Source of the DNA: CAYYMD01 sp964472875
GTDB lineage: Bacteria > Planctomycetota > Phycisphaerae > SM23-33
Direction of reading: 5' to 3'
DNA length: 64,000 nucleotides
Assembly: GCA_964472875.1 (NCBI GenBank)
Contig: CAYYMD010000004.1
Location: 20,129-84,128, forward strand
The notes below the pieces were generated by a model that did not search any database, was not told the origin of the DNA, and was given only the letters and a program-made list of their open reading frames with translations. Shown here in pieces: positions 9,029 through 17,813 of this stretch (positions are counted from its first letter, which is position 1; each line of letters opens with the position of its first letter). The translations under genes were made by a program, and so were the position numbers.

Positions 9029-9481
9029 TCAGCGCTCGTCCGAATATATGTTGTCTTCCGGCGTGTTAACATTTCCGTCCGGACCTCCTGACACCAACAA
9101 AGGTCCTCCCCCCATCGCGCCATTATTATAGTATGTCATTTCATTACCGTATGCGTCCCTCACTGAATCTGAGTCAAAATCAACAACACCATCCGGCAAA
9201 CCCAGCAACTTATCGCGGGCCCCCTCCACGCCGCCTTGCGACTCGGTTTTCATAAGTGCAGAAAGATTATCCGGGTATACATCCTTCACCCTGTAATACG
9301 ATTGAAGCGCTTCGATGACGGTGGACTGAATAGCGCGGGTCTGCTGCCGCTTGGCCTGGTCGAGCACCGTTTTGCCTACACTGACGGCCAGCCCCACAAG
9401 TATGCTCAATATCGCAAGCACGGCCAGCAGTTCGACCAGCGTAAACCCATGCCAGGCATGTATTTTTCTCGTTTTATGCAT
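9029..9481 (-). CDS. GspG-like pseudopilin (short form)
   Basis: 150-residue prepilin with leader MHKTRKIHAWHG, cleavage after Gly12 and Glu17 at +5. The helix continues into QTRAIQSTVIEALQSYYRVKDVYPDN, matching the 'A..AI..Y....YP' stretch of GspG. The C-terminus, LLVSGGPDGNVNTPEDNIYSDE, corresponds to the calcium-binding loop of GspG (SGGPDG then ED.I). It is the shortest and most canonical of four GspG-like genes here, so it is the best candidate for the major pseudopilin. The GGAAG just before the ATG overlaps the stop of the upstream gene. Confidence 0.82.
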   Translation of the reverse strand: MHKTRKIHAWHGFTLVELLAVLAILSILVGLAVSVGKTVLDQAKRQQTRAIQSTVIEALQSYYRVKDVYPDNLSALMKTESQGGVEGARDKLLGLPDGVVDFDSDSVRDAYGNEMTYYNNGAMGGGPLLVSGGPDGNVNTPEDNIYSDER

Positions 9482-9483
9482 TT

Positions 9484-10194
9484 TTACTTCCAGTTCTTCA
9501 CGTCATCGGCGGTAAAATATACTCTGTCCGCGCCGGGTCCTATCAACAGATACCCGTCAGGATTCCTGGCGCGTCCGCTTCCAAAACTGTCATCCGTGGC
9601 GAAATTGTTCATAAACATACTGCTAAAATCCGGATTTGCATCTTCATCTATAAGCCGCTGATACCGCCGCTGGAGTCTGTCTTGGGCCGCACCCTCGAAA
9701 TAGTCATCGTTATCATCGAAATCATAAGTATTACTTGCGTTGGTTTCACCCAAACTGGCGGGGTAATAAAGTATAGCCATTGGGTCGGGAAAACCGTCCA
9801 ACAGCGTGTCATCAACGCCGGTAAATTTGCTGTCCAGGTCAACAAGACCGTCCTTGGGAGCGATATAATCCTCTTCCCACTGGTAATCGGAAGAATCCCA
9901 CTCCAACAGTGCATTGGTCAGCAATTGGCTGCCGGTTTCGTAATCGCTTTCCCAGTTCCACCCCTGTCCGGGATACAAACCGTTTTCGTTCCTGTAACCC
10001 TCAGCACCGTTGGCGAGCGTTTTTATGCGCGCCAGAGTTTCCCTGGCATATCCGGCCCGTATAGCGCTGGAAATTGCGGGAAACAGCAGTGACAGCAGTA
10101 TGCCTATGATGACTATGACTACCAGCAGTTCAATCAACGTAAAGCCGCTGTGGCCACCCCCGTCTGAGGCGAGATGTTTTCTCTTTCTGCGCAT
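9484..10194 (-). CDS. GspG-like pseudopilin (long form, paralog of 10862-11578)
   Basis: 236-residue prepilin: leader MRRKRKHLASDGGGHSG, cleavage after Gly17, Glu22 at +5, helix GFTLIELLVVIVIIGILLSL. After the helix it has LANGAEGYRNENGLYPGQ and ETGSQLL, a middle block LLDGFPDPMAILYYP, and a C-terminal YLLIGPGADRVYFTADDVKNW. The last block matches the GspG calcium-loop region and recurs in the neighbouring pilins. The ETGSQLL, DGFPDPM.ILY and LLI.PG.DR motifs are shared with the pilin at 10862-11578, so the two are recent paralogs. AGGAG lies upstream of the ATG. Role: pseudopilus subunit; major or minor status unknown. Confidence 0.8.
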   Translation of the reverse strand: MRRKRKHLASDGGGHSGFTLIELLVVIVIIGILLSLLFPAISSAIRAGYARETLARIKTLANGAEGYRNENGLYPGQGWNWESDYETGSQLLTNALLEWDSSDYQWEEDYIAPKDGLVDLDSKFTGVDDTLLDGFPDPMAILYYPASLGETNASNTYDFDDNDDYFEGAAQDRLQRRYQRLIDEDANPDFSSMFMNNFATDDSFGSGRARNPDGYLLIGPGADRVYFTADDVKNWK

Positions 10195-10202
10195 AAAGTT
10201 CG

Positions 10203-10868
10203 TTACTCCTGGAGGAAGTTGGTTATGTCGTCGGTTGTGCGGTCATTCCTGTAAGCATCCCACTGGCCGTTGGGTCCGGGGGTGCATAGTATAAAATCAG
10301 TACGGAAATACCCGCCACCTTCATCAGCTGGCTTTATTGCATAATAATTGGTGGGCCCACTGTAACCATTGTCGTAACGATAATATTCTATAGTGTTGTC
10401 AAATGAATCCACAAAGACGGGATTGCCGCTACCCTTGGTATCAAGTTTCTCCGTTCCGGCGTAAGGGCCGCAAATCTTTCCATAATAAGTACCATCTTTT
10501 TCCCTGCGTCCGCCAAAACCTTTATGCCCGTCCATGCCTTCGCCTTCATAGAACGTCAGATAATAGACCAGATTTTGAGCGCCGTCGAATTTAGGTTCGT
10601 TATCGTCGAGTGGGTACTCTTCAAAGTCCTGATAATATGCGTGTATGCCGGTTTCGATTTGATGTATCGTTGCCAGTGAACGGCTGCGAGCGATGGCTGT
10701 GCTCACAGAGCCGATGGTAGGAACCAGTATGCCCATCAGCAAACCGATTATAAACAACACTGTTATCATCTCGATAACCGTAAACGCCGCTGCGCTACGG
10801 AGATTCCCGCCGCCGGTGCTGCATCGGAAATTGTATATTGAATCAAACATTTTATCTTCAATCACCAT
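10203..10868 (-). CDS. GspG-like pseudopilin with Ala at the cleavage site
   Basis: 221-residue prepilin-type protein with a long 28-residue leader, then A28/F29 TVIEMITVLFIIGLLMGILVP, Glu33 at +5. The residue before cleavage is Ala, not Gly. The body contains SLATIHQIETGIHAYYQDFEEYPLDDNEP, the GspG-like region. The C-terminus FILCTPGPNGQWDAYRNDRT then TDDITN fits the calcium-loop motif. The ATG at 10868 overlaps the upstream stop by 7 bases; an in-frame ATG six codons later (10850) is an alternative. Family is clear; the exact role is not. Confidence 0.75.
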   Translation of the reverse strand: MVIEDKMFDSIYNFRCSTGGGNLRSAAAFTVIEMITVLFIIGLLMGILVPTIGSVSTAIARSRSLATIHQIETGIHAYYQDFEEYPLDDNEPKFDGAQNLVYYLTFYEGEGMDGHKGFGGRREKDGTYYGKICGPYAGTEKLDTKGSGNPVFVDSFDNTIEYYRYDNGYSGPTNYYAIKPADEGGGYFRTDFILCTPGPNGQWDAYRNDRTTDDITNFLQE

Positions 10869-11578
10869 CCGTTAGTTATGTCGTTGTCGCCTCCATATTG
10901 CCTGTCAATTCCCGGCGCAATTAACAGGAACTTGCCGTCCTTGTGGGGTTTATCATTATCATCCACACTTTCATCACCATCAGCATCCGCGTCCCGGATC
11001 AAAGACTTGAACGTGCTCTGGTCCCAAATCTGCACCCACTGCTCGCTGGGTTTTTGTCGATAAACGTCGTTGTCGCCCAGTTTATACTGCAACAGACCTG
11101 ATATGCCTTTCCTAGATGGGAAATAGAGAATGGGCATCGGATCCGGAAATCCATCCGAGAGCGTATTGGGACGGTTCATGCCGGAGGGAACGTTATTATA
11201 GTAATCGTCCGGATTAAAAAGCATGCCCGGCTTATATGTCATGTATTCCGATTTTGGTTCGGGATTTTCACGATTAATGTCATCAAGCGAATAACCGAAT
11301 ACACACGCGGCCAGGATTTGGCTGCCGGTATATGTATTGTTTTCGAGAGGTTCCGTATTCGCCTGTCCGGGATAAAAATTGCGGTTATCCACCCAGTAAC
11401 TCTCAGCGCCCCTGGCCAGGGCGGATACGTAGTAACTGGATTTGTGCGCGTACCGTGATTCCATAATGGATACGACAGTCGGCATCAGCATGGCCAGCAA
11501 CACGATGACGATAGACATCACCACCAGCAGTTCTACTAACGTGAAACCAACGAAATATTTTCTTTTGCACCTTAACAT
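10862..11578 (-). CDS. GspG-like pseudopilin (paralog of 9484-10194)
   Basis: 238-residue prepilin: leader MLRCKRKYFVG, cleavage after Gly11, Glu16 at +5, helix GFTLVELLVVMSIVIVLLAML. It shares ARGAESYW...FYPGQ, TGSQIL, LSDGFPDPMPILYFP and FLLIAPGIDRQYGGDNDITNGW with the pilin two genes downstream. The final block has the spacing of the GspG calcium-binding loop, with an Asp pair before Ile. First pilin after the GspF-like gene, 17 bases downstream. GAGAAG precedes the ATG. Role inferred: pseudopilus subunit. Confidence 0.8.
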   Translation of the reverse strand: MLRCKRKYFVGFTLVELLVVMSIVIVLLAMLMPTVVSIMESRYAHKSSYYVSALARGAESYWVDNRNFYPGQANTEPLENNTYTGSQILAACVFGYSLDDINRENPEPKSEYMTYKPGMLFNPDDYYNNVPSGMNRPNTLSDGFPDPMPILYFPSRKGISGLLQYKLGDNDVYRQKPSEQWVQIWDQSTFKSLIRDADADGDESVDDNDKPHKDGKFLLIAPGIDRQYGGDNDITNGW

Positions 11579-11595
11579 TATCTTCTCAACGTTAC

Positions 11596-12846
11596 TTATT
11601 TCTGCAGTGTTTGAATCAGGTGAACCATAGGCAGGAACATGCAGACTACGATTCCGCCAACTATAAGGCCGAGGATAATAACCAGGGCCGGCTCGAGCAT
11701 GGAGACCATCGAAGCCACGGTGGTTTCCACCTGCTCTGTGTAATTTTCAGCCACCCTGTTAAGCATTTTGTCCAGTTCACCTGTCTCCTCGCCCACGTCA
11801 ATCATATTGGTGACCATGGGGTCCACTATCCTGGCGTTGCGAAGCGGCTCGGCAAAACTCTCACCCTCGCGTATGCCGTCATGCACCTTGGCCAGCGCCT
11901 TGGAGTAGACCTCGTTGCCCGCCGTCAGGCGCGTTATGTTCAGGGCCTCAAGAATCGGAACACCGGCCGCCAGCAGAGTTCCCAGCGTCTGCGTAAACCT
12001 GGCCACTGATATCTTGGAAACCAAACCTCCGAACAGAGGCACATGAAGTTTCAGGTTATCGACGAAATAACGTCCACCCTGGGAAACCTTCAACAACCGA
12101 AACAGCATGATCATGCCTATGGGTATACCTATAATAATCAGCCATCCGAAATCCTGTGTGATCCAGTTGCTTATGCCCATCAATACCTTCGTCGGACCCG
12201 GCAGTTCAGTGCCCACGCCCGCAAATATCTCCGAGAACTTGGGCACCACGAAGGTCATCAGGCCCATTACAATGCCGAACGCGAAAACAATGACCGCGAT
12301 AGGATATATCAGGGCGCCTATAACCTTTCGCCGCAGCGCCATGGAGCGCTCCTGGTGGTCGGCCAGACGTCGCAGCACCACGTCCAGCACACCGCCCAAC
12401 TCTCCTGCGCGAACCATGTTCACATAAAGGCGATCGAAGGTTTTGGGGTGTCTCGACATCGCCTCCGAAAGCGTTGAACCGGCCTCGACGTCGTCGCCTA
12501 CCAGCCGCGTGGCCACACGCATCATGCCGGGCTTCTGCTGTTCTTCGAGAATCCTCAAACTCCTGACTATGGGCAATCCGGCATCCACAAGCGTAGCCAG
12601 CTGACGCGTGAACTGTGTCAGCAGTTTGCGGGGAGCTTTACCGGCCGCACGCTTGCGCTGTTGCTTTTGGCCCGCCTGGGCGCCGCCGGACTTGGCGGCG
12701 CGTTTGGCGGCCTTTTCCTTTATCTTGGTGGGAAAATTTCCCATCGCGCGGACCTTGCTGATGGCTTCTTCCGATGTGCCCGCCTCAACCTCGCCCTTTA
12801 CGGGCTGGCCTACATTGTTCATAGCTTCATAAGTAAATGTGGGCAT
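11596..12846 (-). CDS. GspF/PilC-like inner-membrane platform protein
   Basis: 416-residue member of the T2SSF family, the polytopic platform on which the ATPase drives pseudopilin polymerisation. A short N-terminal cytoplasmic region (TFTYEAMNNVGQPVKGEVEA) and a Lys/Arg/Gln-rich linker (residues about 45-72) precede two tandem T2SSF domains, about 75-200 and 280-405. Each holds the 'FTRQL.TL..AG.P...AL' start (LTQFTRQLATLVDAGLPIVR and ARFTQTLGTLLAAGVPILEA) and the GE..G.L motif (AGELGGVLD, GEETGELD). Three hydrophobic segments near 175-200, 222-245 and 385-410 fit the usual topology. AAGGA precedes the ATG. It is the only platform gene in a cluster with three ATPase genes. Confidence 0.95.
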   Translation of the reverse strand: MPTFTYEAMNNVGQPVKGEVEAGTSEEAISKVRAMGNFPTKIKEKAAKRAAKSGGAQAGQKQQRKRAAGKAPRKLLTQFTRQLATLVDAGLPIVRSLRILEEQQKPGMMRVATRLVGDDVEAGSTLSEAMSRHPKTFDRLYVNMVRAGELGGVLDVVLRRLADHQERSMALRRKVIGALIYPIAVIVFAFGIVMGLMTFVVPKFSEIFAGVGTELPGPTKVLMGISNWITQDFGWLIIIGIPIGMIMLFRLLKVSQGGRYFVDNLKLHVPLFGGLVSKISVARFTQTLGTLLAAGVPILEALNITRLTAGNEVYSKALAKVHDGIREGESFAEPLRNARIVDPMVTNMIDVGEETGELDKMLNRVAENYTEQVETTVASMVSMLEPALVIILGLIVGGIVVCMFLPMVHLIQTLQK

Positions 12847-12867
12847 TTTTCATTCCTTCATAAATCA

Positions 12868-12886
12868 TTAACTTTGCTCAAGTTAA
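12868..12886. repeat. Inverted repeat in the gspE-gspF gap
   Basis: TTAACTT and AAGTTAA flank a 5-base loop in the 53-base gap between the second ATPase gene and gspF. It has no U-tract, so it is not a terminator. It may be a weak intercistronic hairpin, or chance in AT-rich sequence. Confidence 0.35.
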
Positions 12887-12899
12887 AACGTCTGCGGCG

Positions 12900-14648
12900 C
12901 TATTCCACCTCCTCGTAAATAGTCTGCGAGACTACTTCCTCTATGGTGGTCGTGCCGTCATAAATAGCGAGTAATCCGCTCTCTCGCAGTGTCCTCATGC
13001 CGGCCTTACGGGCCGCCTGGCGGATCGCCTGAGTGCTGCTTCGTTTCTGAATAAGGTCGCGTATTACATCGTCCAGGGCCATAATTTCGAATATAGCCTC
13101 CCGCCCGCTGTAACCGGTGCCGCGGCAGTGGTCGCAGCCCTTTCCGCGGTAAAACTTTCTTCCCGAAACCTGTTCCGGTGTCAAATCCAGTTCCAAGAGC
13201 ATGTCCTCGGTGGGTTCGTATTCCTCCTTGCACCGTGGGCATATGCTCCGTACCAACCGCTGTCCGACTACGCCCTCGATGGTGGCAGTGGCCAAAAACG
13301 GCTCCAGGCCGAGGTCAAGCAATCTGGCTATGGCGGAGGGAGCGTCATTAGTGTGCAATGTGGAAAACACAAGGTGGCCCGTCAAAGACGCCTGAACGGC
13401 AATCTGGGCCGTCTCAAGATCACGAATCTCACCGACCAGGATGATGTCCGGGTCCTGACGCAGAAAGTGGCGTAGACATCGGGCAAATGTTAATCCTATC
13501 TCGGGATTAATCTGGGCCTGGACGAGGCCGTCAATGTCGTATTCGACCGGATCCTCACTTGTCAGTATCTTCACCTCCGGGTCGTTTAGTTCGTTCAAAG
13601 CCGAGTATAGCGTCGTGGTTTTACCTGAACCCGTCGGGCCGGTCACGATACAGATTCCGTTGGGACGTGAAATTAACTGCCGGAATATTCGCAAATCGTC
13701 TTCCCGCATCCCAAGGCGCTCCAGGTCCAGCGATACGTTTGAACGGTCCAGCACCCGCATCACCACGCTCTCACCGTAAACGGTCGGAAGCACGGAAACC
13801 CGCAGGTCAACCGGCGCGCCGTTTACTACCAGTTCTATTCGCCCATCCTGAGGCAGGCGTCGCTCGGCAATATCCAGGTTGGACATAACTTTTATGCGCG
13901 AAGATATCGCCATGGCAATGGACTTGGGCGGCGGCAGCATCTCATAGAGAAGGCCGTCGATTCTATACCGCATCTTAAACTCATCCTCGAACGGCTCGAA
14001 GTGTATATCCGATGCACGATTGCGGATGGCCTCAAGCAGCACCATGTTGACCAGTCGCTTGACGGGGTTCGCCTGGGACATTTCTTTAATGGTGTCCAGA
14101 TCTATACTTTCGCCCCTGTCCTCAAGAGTGGCCATCTGCTCATCGCTGGATATCTGATTAATCAGTTCACCTATGGACTCAGACTCGATGTCGTAATATT
14201 TCATCAGAGCATTGTTCAATGCATCCGGGTCGGCAATTCTGGCAGTTACTGAATACCCCATCAAGGTGGTTAAATCGTCGGTGGCCTGAAAATTGTCAGC
14301 CGAACCGATAGCCACCACAAGGTGGTTCGAGTCCTCGTCGTATTCGAGGGGGACCACCCTGTAGGCCTTGGCCATCTGAGCGGGAATCTGCCGGATGACC
14401 TCCTCGTCTATTTCCTGTGATTGAAGGTCAACGTATTCCATGCCCGCCTGGTAAGCAAGGGCAAGCATGCGGGTCTTTTCATCAATGTAACCCAGGTCGA
14501 TGAGAATCTGCCCGATGGGCACGTTTTCCTCTTTCTGGGACTCCAGCGCCTCATGCACCTGTTCGCGTTCCAGGACGCCCATTTTTACCAGGACACGCCC
14601 CAGAGGACGTCCCTGAAGTTCGCTAATATTTACAGTTTCAGTAGCCAT
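12900..14648 (-). CDS. GspE/PilB-type assembly ATPase (copy 1)
   Basis: 582-residue hexameric traffic ATPase that powers pseudopilus extension. Domains: MshEN-like N-terminal segment (residues about 10-110), N2 domain about 185-300 (RASDIHFEPF), C-terminal RecA core. Motifs: Walker A GPTGSGKT 337-344, Asp box SEDPVEY 364-370, Walker B ILVGEIRD 403-410, His box STLHTND. A zinc-type tetracysteine CPRC...CDHC (Cys470, 473, 505, 508) is complete, so the protein looks functional. It is followed by gspF, its normal partner, with a 53-base gap. It follows the pilT-like gene by 3 bases. Confidence 0.95.
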   Translation of the reverse strand: MATETVNISELQGRPLGRVLVKMGVLEREQVHEALESQKEENVPIGQILIDLGYIDEKTRMLALAYQAGMEYVDLQSQEIDEEVIRQIPAQMAKAYRVVPLEYDEDSNHLVVAIGSADNFQATDDLTTLMGYSVTARIADPDALNNALMKYYDIESESIGELINQISSDEQMATLEDRGESIDLDTIKEMSQANPVKRLVNMVLLEAIRNRASDIHFEPFEDEFKMRYRIDGLLYEMLPPPKSIAMAISSRIKVMSNLDIAERRLPQDGRIELVVNGAPVDLRVSVLPTVYGESVVMRVLDRSNVSLDLERLGMREDDLRIFRQLISRPNGICIVTGPTGSGKTTTLYSALNELNDPEVKILTSEDPVEYDIDGLVQAQINPEIGLTFARCLRHFLRQDPDIILVGEIRDLETAQIAVQASLTGHLVFSTLHTNDAPSAIARLLDLGLEPFLATATIEGVVGQRLVRSICPRCKEEYEPTEDMLLELDLTPEQVSGRKFYRGKGCDHCRGTGYSGREAIFEIMALDDVIRDLIQKRSSTQAIRQAARKAGMRTLRESGLLAIYDGTTTIEEVVSQTIYEEVE

Positions 14649-14651
14649 CTT

Positions 14652-15791
14652 TTACTTTCTCACTTGAGTTGCTGCGCCTGCTGTGTCCTTTGCCTGATCC
14701 GTTGGTGCAGCTATCCGGCCGCTGCGCAGGCCCTCGATTTTTTCCTGCATATCGCCGGGCTCGCGGCTATGGTCAATCGCCTCGCTTTCGGCGATTTTGC
14801 CTTCGCAGAATAGCGCGAAAAGATGATCGTCCAGCAGTCGCATGCCGAATTTTTTACCCGTCTGTATAGAAGAAGGTATGCGGAAAACCTTGTTCTCTCG
14901 AATCAGATTTCCTATTGCGTTTGTGACAACCATAAATTCGAAAGCGGCTATCATACCCCTGATGTCTTTACGGGGCATAAGGGTCTGACACAAAACGGCT
15001 ATCAGCGAATCTGCCAACTGAACGCGTATCTGCTCCTGCTGATTGACGGGAAACTGATCCACGATTCGCGTTACAGTCCCCTGCGCGCTGGTGGTGTGTA
15101 GTGTGCCGAAGACAAGGTGCCCCGTCTCTGCTGCCCTAAGTGACGCCGATATGGTCTCCAGGTCCCGCAGTTCACCCACCAGGATAACGTCCGGGTCCAT
15201 GCGCAGCGACCTTCGCAGCGCCTCTGCAAAGTTCGGCACATCAACGCCGACCTCTCTCTGTGTCACCAGCGATTTTTTGTGCGAATGGTAATATTCGATG
15301 GGGTCTTCAACCGTGATTATGTGCTTATCGAAGTTGGAGTTGACGTAATTAATCATCGTCGCCAGTGTGGTGGTTTTTCCACAACCGGTGGGACCTGTCA
15401 CCAGGAACATTCCACGCGGGCGACGACACAAACTTTTGACAATTTCGGGCAGGCCGATATCCTCAAATGATAAAAGTTGGGATGGAATTAATCGCAACGT
15501 CAGAGAGATATTACCCCGCTGATGAAAGACAGATGTTCTGAATCGCCCCTTATCACCGAATTCGAAACCAAAATCTGTGCCACCCTGTTCCTGAAGTTCC
15601 TGCTGAGCACGTTCGGGCGTGATGGCCTTCATCAGGGAAACCGTATCCTCCGGCTCTAGGACTTTTGTCTCTAATGGACGTAGGCGCGAATGGAGTCTCA
15701 ACGTCGGCGGTTTACCTACATGCAGATGCAGGTCACTGGCGCCGCGCTTGATACATGTCTCTAATAATCTGTCTATCTGAATCGTCGCCAT
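14652..15791 (-). CDS. PilT-like retraction ATPase
   Basis: 379-residue traffic ATPase of the PilT group, normally the depolymerising motor of type IV pili. It begins with the PilT-like SDLHLHVGKPP motif, has Walker A GPTGCGKT at 133-140, Asp box VEDPIEYYH, Walker B ILVGELRD and His box GTLHTTSA. The PilT-specific C-terminal AIRNLIRE motif is present as AIGNLIRE (from about residue 292), an Arg-to-Gly change in a motif linked to retraction. It lacks the N1 domain and the tetracysteine of the GspE copies, as expected. A 27-residue tail rich in Ala/Thr/Gln follows. AGAGGAAA precedes the ATG. Presence of PilT suggests a dynamic pilus instead of a pure T2SS. Confidence 0.92.
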   Translation of the reverse strand: MATIQIDRLLETCIKRGASDLHLHVGKPPTLRLHSRLRPLETKVLEPEDTVSLMKAITPERAQQELQEQGGTDFGFEFGDKGRFRTSVFHQRGNISLTLRLIPSQLLSFEDIGLPEIVKSLCRRPRGMFLVTGPTGCGKTTTLATMINYVNSNFDKHIITVEDPIEYYHSHKKSLVTQREVGVDVPNFAEALRRSLRMDPDVILVGELRDLETISASLRAAETGHLVFGTLHTTSAQGTVTRIVDQFPVNQQEQIRVQLADSLIAVLCQTLMPRKDIRGMIAAFEFMVVTNAIGNLIRENKVFRIPSSIQTGKKFGMRLLDDHLFALFCEGKIAESEAIDHSREPGDMQEKIEGLRSGRIAAPTDQAKDTAGAATQVRK

Positions 15792-15841
15792 TTTTCATTT
15801 CCTCTATACTATTATTCACAATGAGTGCCTTCTGAAACCGT

Positions 15842-15900
15842 CGGAGATTCCTCCGTTATAATAATAATTTATAACTACTTATTTTATAATATTTTATGAT
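15842..15900 (-). promoter_or_regulatory. Hairpin and AT-rich tract upstream of pilT-like gene
   Basis: A 120-base gap separates the first ATPase gene from the pilT-like gene. It holds CGGAG-ATTC-CTCCG (15842-15855) next to a run of TATAAA/TATAAT-like sequence (about 15856-15900). On the minus strand this could be an internal promoter with a leader hairpin. No -35 box was matched with certainty. Confidence 0.3.
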
Positions 15901-15911
15901 TAGCACCCTTT

Positions 15912-17612
15912 TCATGCATTAATCAATTCTTCGCTTTGTGCAATTCTGGCCAATTCCTCGGCCGTCGTTATGCCATTTCGCACCTTTACTCTGCCATCCT
16001 CCAGAAGAGATCGCATACCTCCCGCACGGGCGGCCTTTCTGAGCTCGCTCAGTGAGCCCCGCTGAAAGGCCAGCTCCCGAAGTGCTGCATCCATCACCAT
16101 CAACTCAAATACGCCCTGTCTGCCACGGTAGCCGCTGCCATTGCAACTTTTACAACCCCTTCCACGATAAAATGTTATGTTTTCTAATTCTTCTGCACGA
16201 AATCCCAGAACCCTCAGTATCCGCTGGTCCGGTTTATACTCCTCCTTGCAATCCTTACATATTTTCCGCACAAGTCGCTGAGCCATCACCGCCTGTATAC
16301 TACTTGCCACAAGAAATGGCTTCACACCCATGTCAATTAAACGGGTAATTGCAGATGGCGCATCATTGGTATGCAATGTACTGAAAACCAAGTGTCCAGT
16401 TAATGCCGCCTGAATCGCCACTTCTGCGACCTCTACATCACGAATTTCACCCACGAGAATAATGTTAGGCGCCTGACGCAACATTGCTCTAAGAATGTTA
16501 GCAAATGTTAGCCCTATACCTTCATTTACTTGAACTTGGTTAACACCGGTGAAATTGTACTCTACTGGATCCTCGGCGGTGATTATCTTGCGGTCAGGGC
16601 GATTCAGTTCATTTATGGCTGAGTAAAGTGTAGTGGTTTTACCGGAGCCGGTCGGACCAGTAACCAGGAAAATACCATTAGGTCTTTTAATAATCCGCAA
16701 AAATCGTTCGTAGTCATCCTGTTCAAATCCGAGATTTGGCACACCTAACATGACGCTCTCGGGACGCAGAATACGCATTACCACACTTTCGCCGTGATAA
16801 GACGGCAGCACCGATACGCGAAAATCCGTGGAACTGCCCGCTACATTCATCTTAATACGGCCGTCTTGAGGAAGGCGTTTCTCAGCAAGGTCAATTCCGG
16901 ACATAATCTTCAATCGATTGATTACCGAACCTTGCATGCGCTTAGGGATATTGTCCCTCTCGATGCAGACACCGTCAATACGATAACGCACCCTTACGCG
17001 GTTCATCATCGGCTCTATATGAATGTCAGAGGCGCGGGCCTTACATGCCTCGGTGATAAGCATGGTGACCAGCCGGATAATTGGCGCCGAATCTTCCGTC
17101 AGCCCCTCCCCAGCCTGCGCGGCCACATCCTCCTCGGTGCTGGTTTCCAGTTCCTGAACCGCCTCGTCTATGCTGACGTCTGATCGCACATAACGGTCGA
17201 TATATGACCTCATTTTCGTTCTGGAGGCCAAGCAGGGATCAATTTCGCAGTTAAGTCGGAATCGCAACATGTCCATCGTCTCAAGATCAAGAGGGTCGGT
17301 TATGATAACTTTCAGACGATTATCTTCCTTGGATAATGGCAAAATAAGATGTTTGCGTATAATATCCTGAGGAATAATCTGCATATCCGAAGGAATGACA
17401 AAGTTGCGGTCCAGGTCGATGTATTCCATATCGTACTGGCGGGCCAAGGCCTTTGTTACATCCTCCTCATCCGCCAACCCCAGTGCTATAAGTGCCTCCC
17501 CTATCCTGAGATTTTCACTCTGGGCGTGTTCCACTGCCTCCTCAACCCCCGCCGAGGTAACCACTCCCCATTCAACCAAAATCTCTCCGAGACGTTCTCG
17601 CTTACGGGCCAT
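15912..17612 (-). CDS. GspE/PilB-type assembly ATPase (copy 2, first gene of operon)
   Basis: 566-residue paralog of the other GspE-type ATPase. It has the MshEN-like N-terminus (LGEILVEWGVV...IGEALIALGL), the RASDIHIEP motif, Walker A GPTGSGKT 319-326, AEDPVEY, Walker B ILVGEIRD and STLHTND. The tetracysteine is Cys452, Cys455, Cys487 and Cys490. No catalytic element appears lost. Two extension ATPases with one platform gene suggest alternative motors or a specialised pair. The ATG at 17612 is preceded by AAGGTG, and a promoter-like pair lies 46-74 bases upstream. Its third-position composition looks more AT-rich than the downstream copy (impression by eye). Confidence 0.93.
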   Translation of the reverse strand: MARKRERLGEILVEWGVVTSAGVEEAVEHAQSENLRIGEALIALGLADEEDVTKALARQYDMEYIDLDRNFVIPSDMQIIPQDIIRKHLILPLSKEDNRLKVIITDPLDLETMDMLRFRLNCEIDPCLASRTKMRSYIDRYVRSDVSIDEAVQELETSTEEDVAAQAGEGLTEDSAPIIRLVTMLITEACKARASDIHIEPMMNRVRVRYRIDGVCIERDNIPKRMQGSVINRLKIMSGIDLAEKRLPQDGRIKMNVAGSSTDFRVSVLPSYHGESVVMRILRPESVMLGVPNLGFEQDDYERFLRIIKRPNGIFLVTGPTGSGKTTTLYSAINELNRPDRKIITAEDPVEYNFTGVNQVQVNEGIGLTFANILRAMLRQAPNIILVGEIRDVEVAEVAIQAALTGHLVFSTLHTNDAPSAITRLIDMGVKPFLVASSIQAVMAQRLVRKICKDCKEEYKPDQRILRVLGFRAEELENITFYRGRGCKSCNGSGYRGRQGVFELMVMDAALRELAFQRGSLSELRKAARAGGMRSLLEDGRVKVRNGITTAEELARIAQSEELINA

Positions 17613-17657
17613 GTTTACACCTTAAATATTAAAATTAATATAACTATTAATTTGCGC

Positions 17658-17686
17658 ATTATGACTGCATATGAACTGTTTTGCAA
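17658..17686 (-). promoter_or_regulatory. Candidate sigma70-type promoter of the pseudopilin operon
   Basis: On the minus strand, TTGCAA and CATAAT are separated by exactly 17 bases. This places a start near 17651 and gives a leader of about 40 bases with AAGGTG before the ATG at 17612. Matches are 4/6 and 5/6 to the consensus. Confidence 0.4.
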
Positions 17687-17813
17687 TCTGTTGCGCGTAT
17701 GGATTAAAGGGGATGAAGTATGTATGAATGCGGTTCCTTAAACAGAAACAAATTTACCTCTATACGCACTGTAATATACAATATCTATTAATTATATTTT
17801 ACCTTCTTTACTT

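Noticed and set aside
4837..17612. Complete type II secretion system
   Set aside because: Only ATPases, platform and pseudopilins are present. No secretin, GspC/L/M or prepilin peptidase lies in the window, so completeness cannot be claimed.
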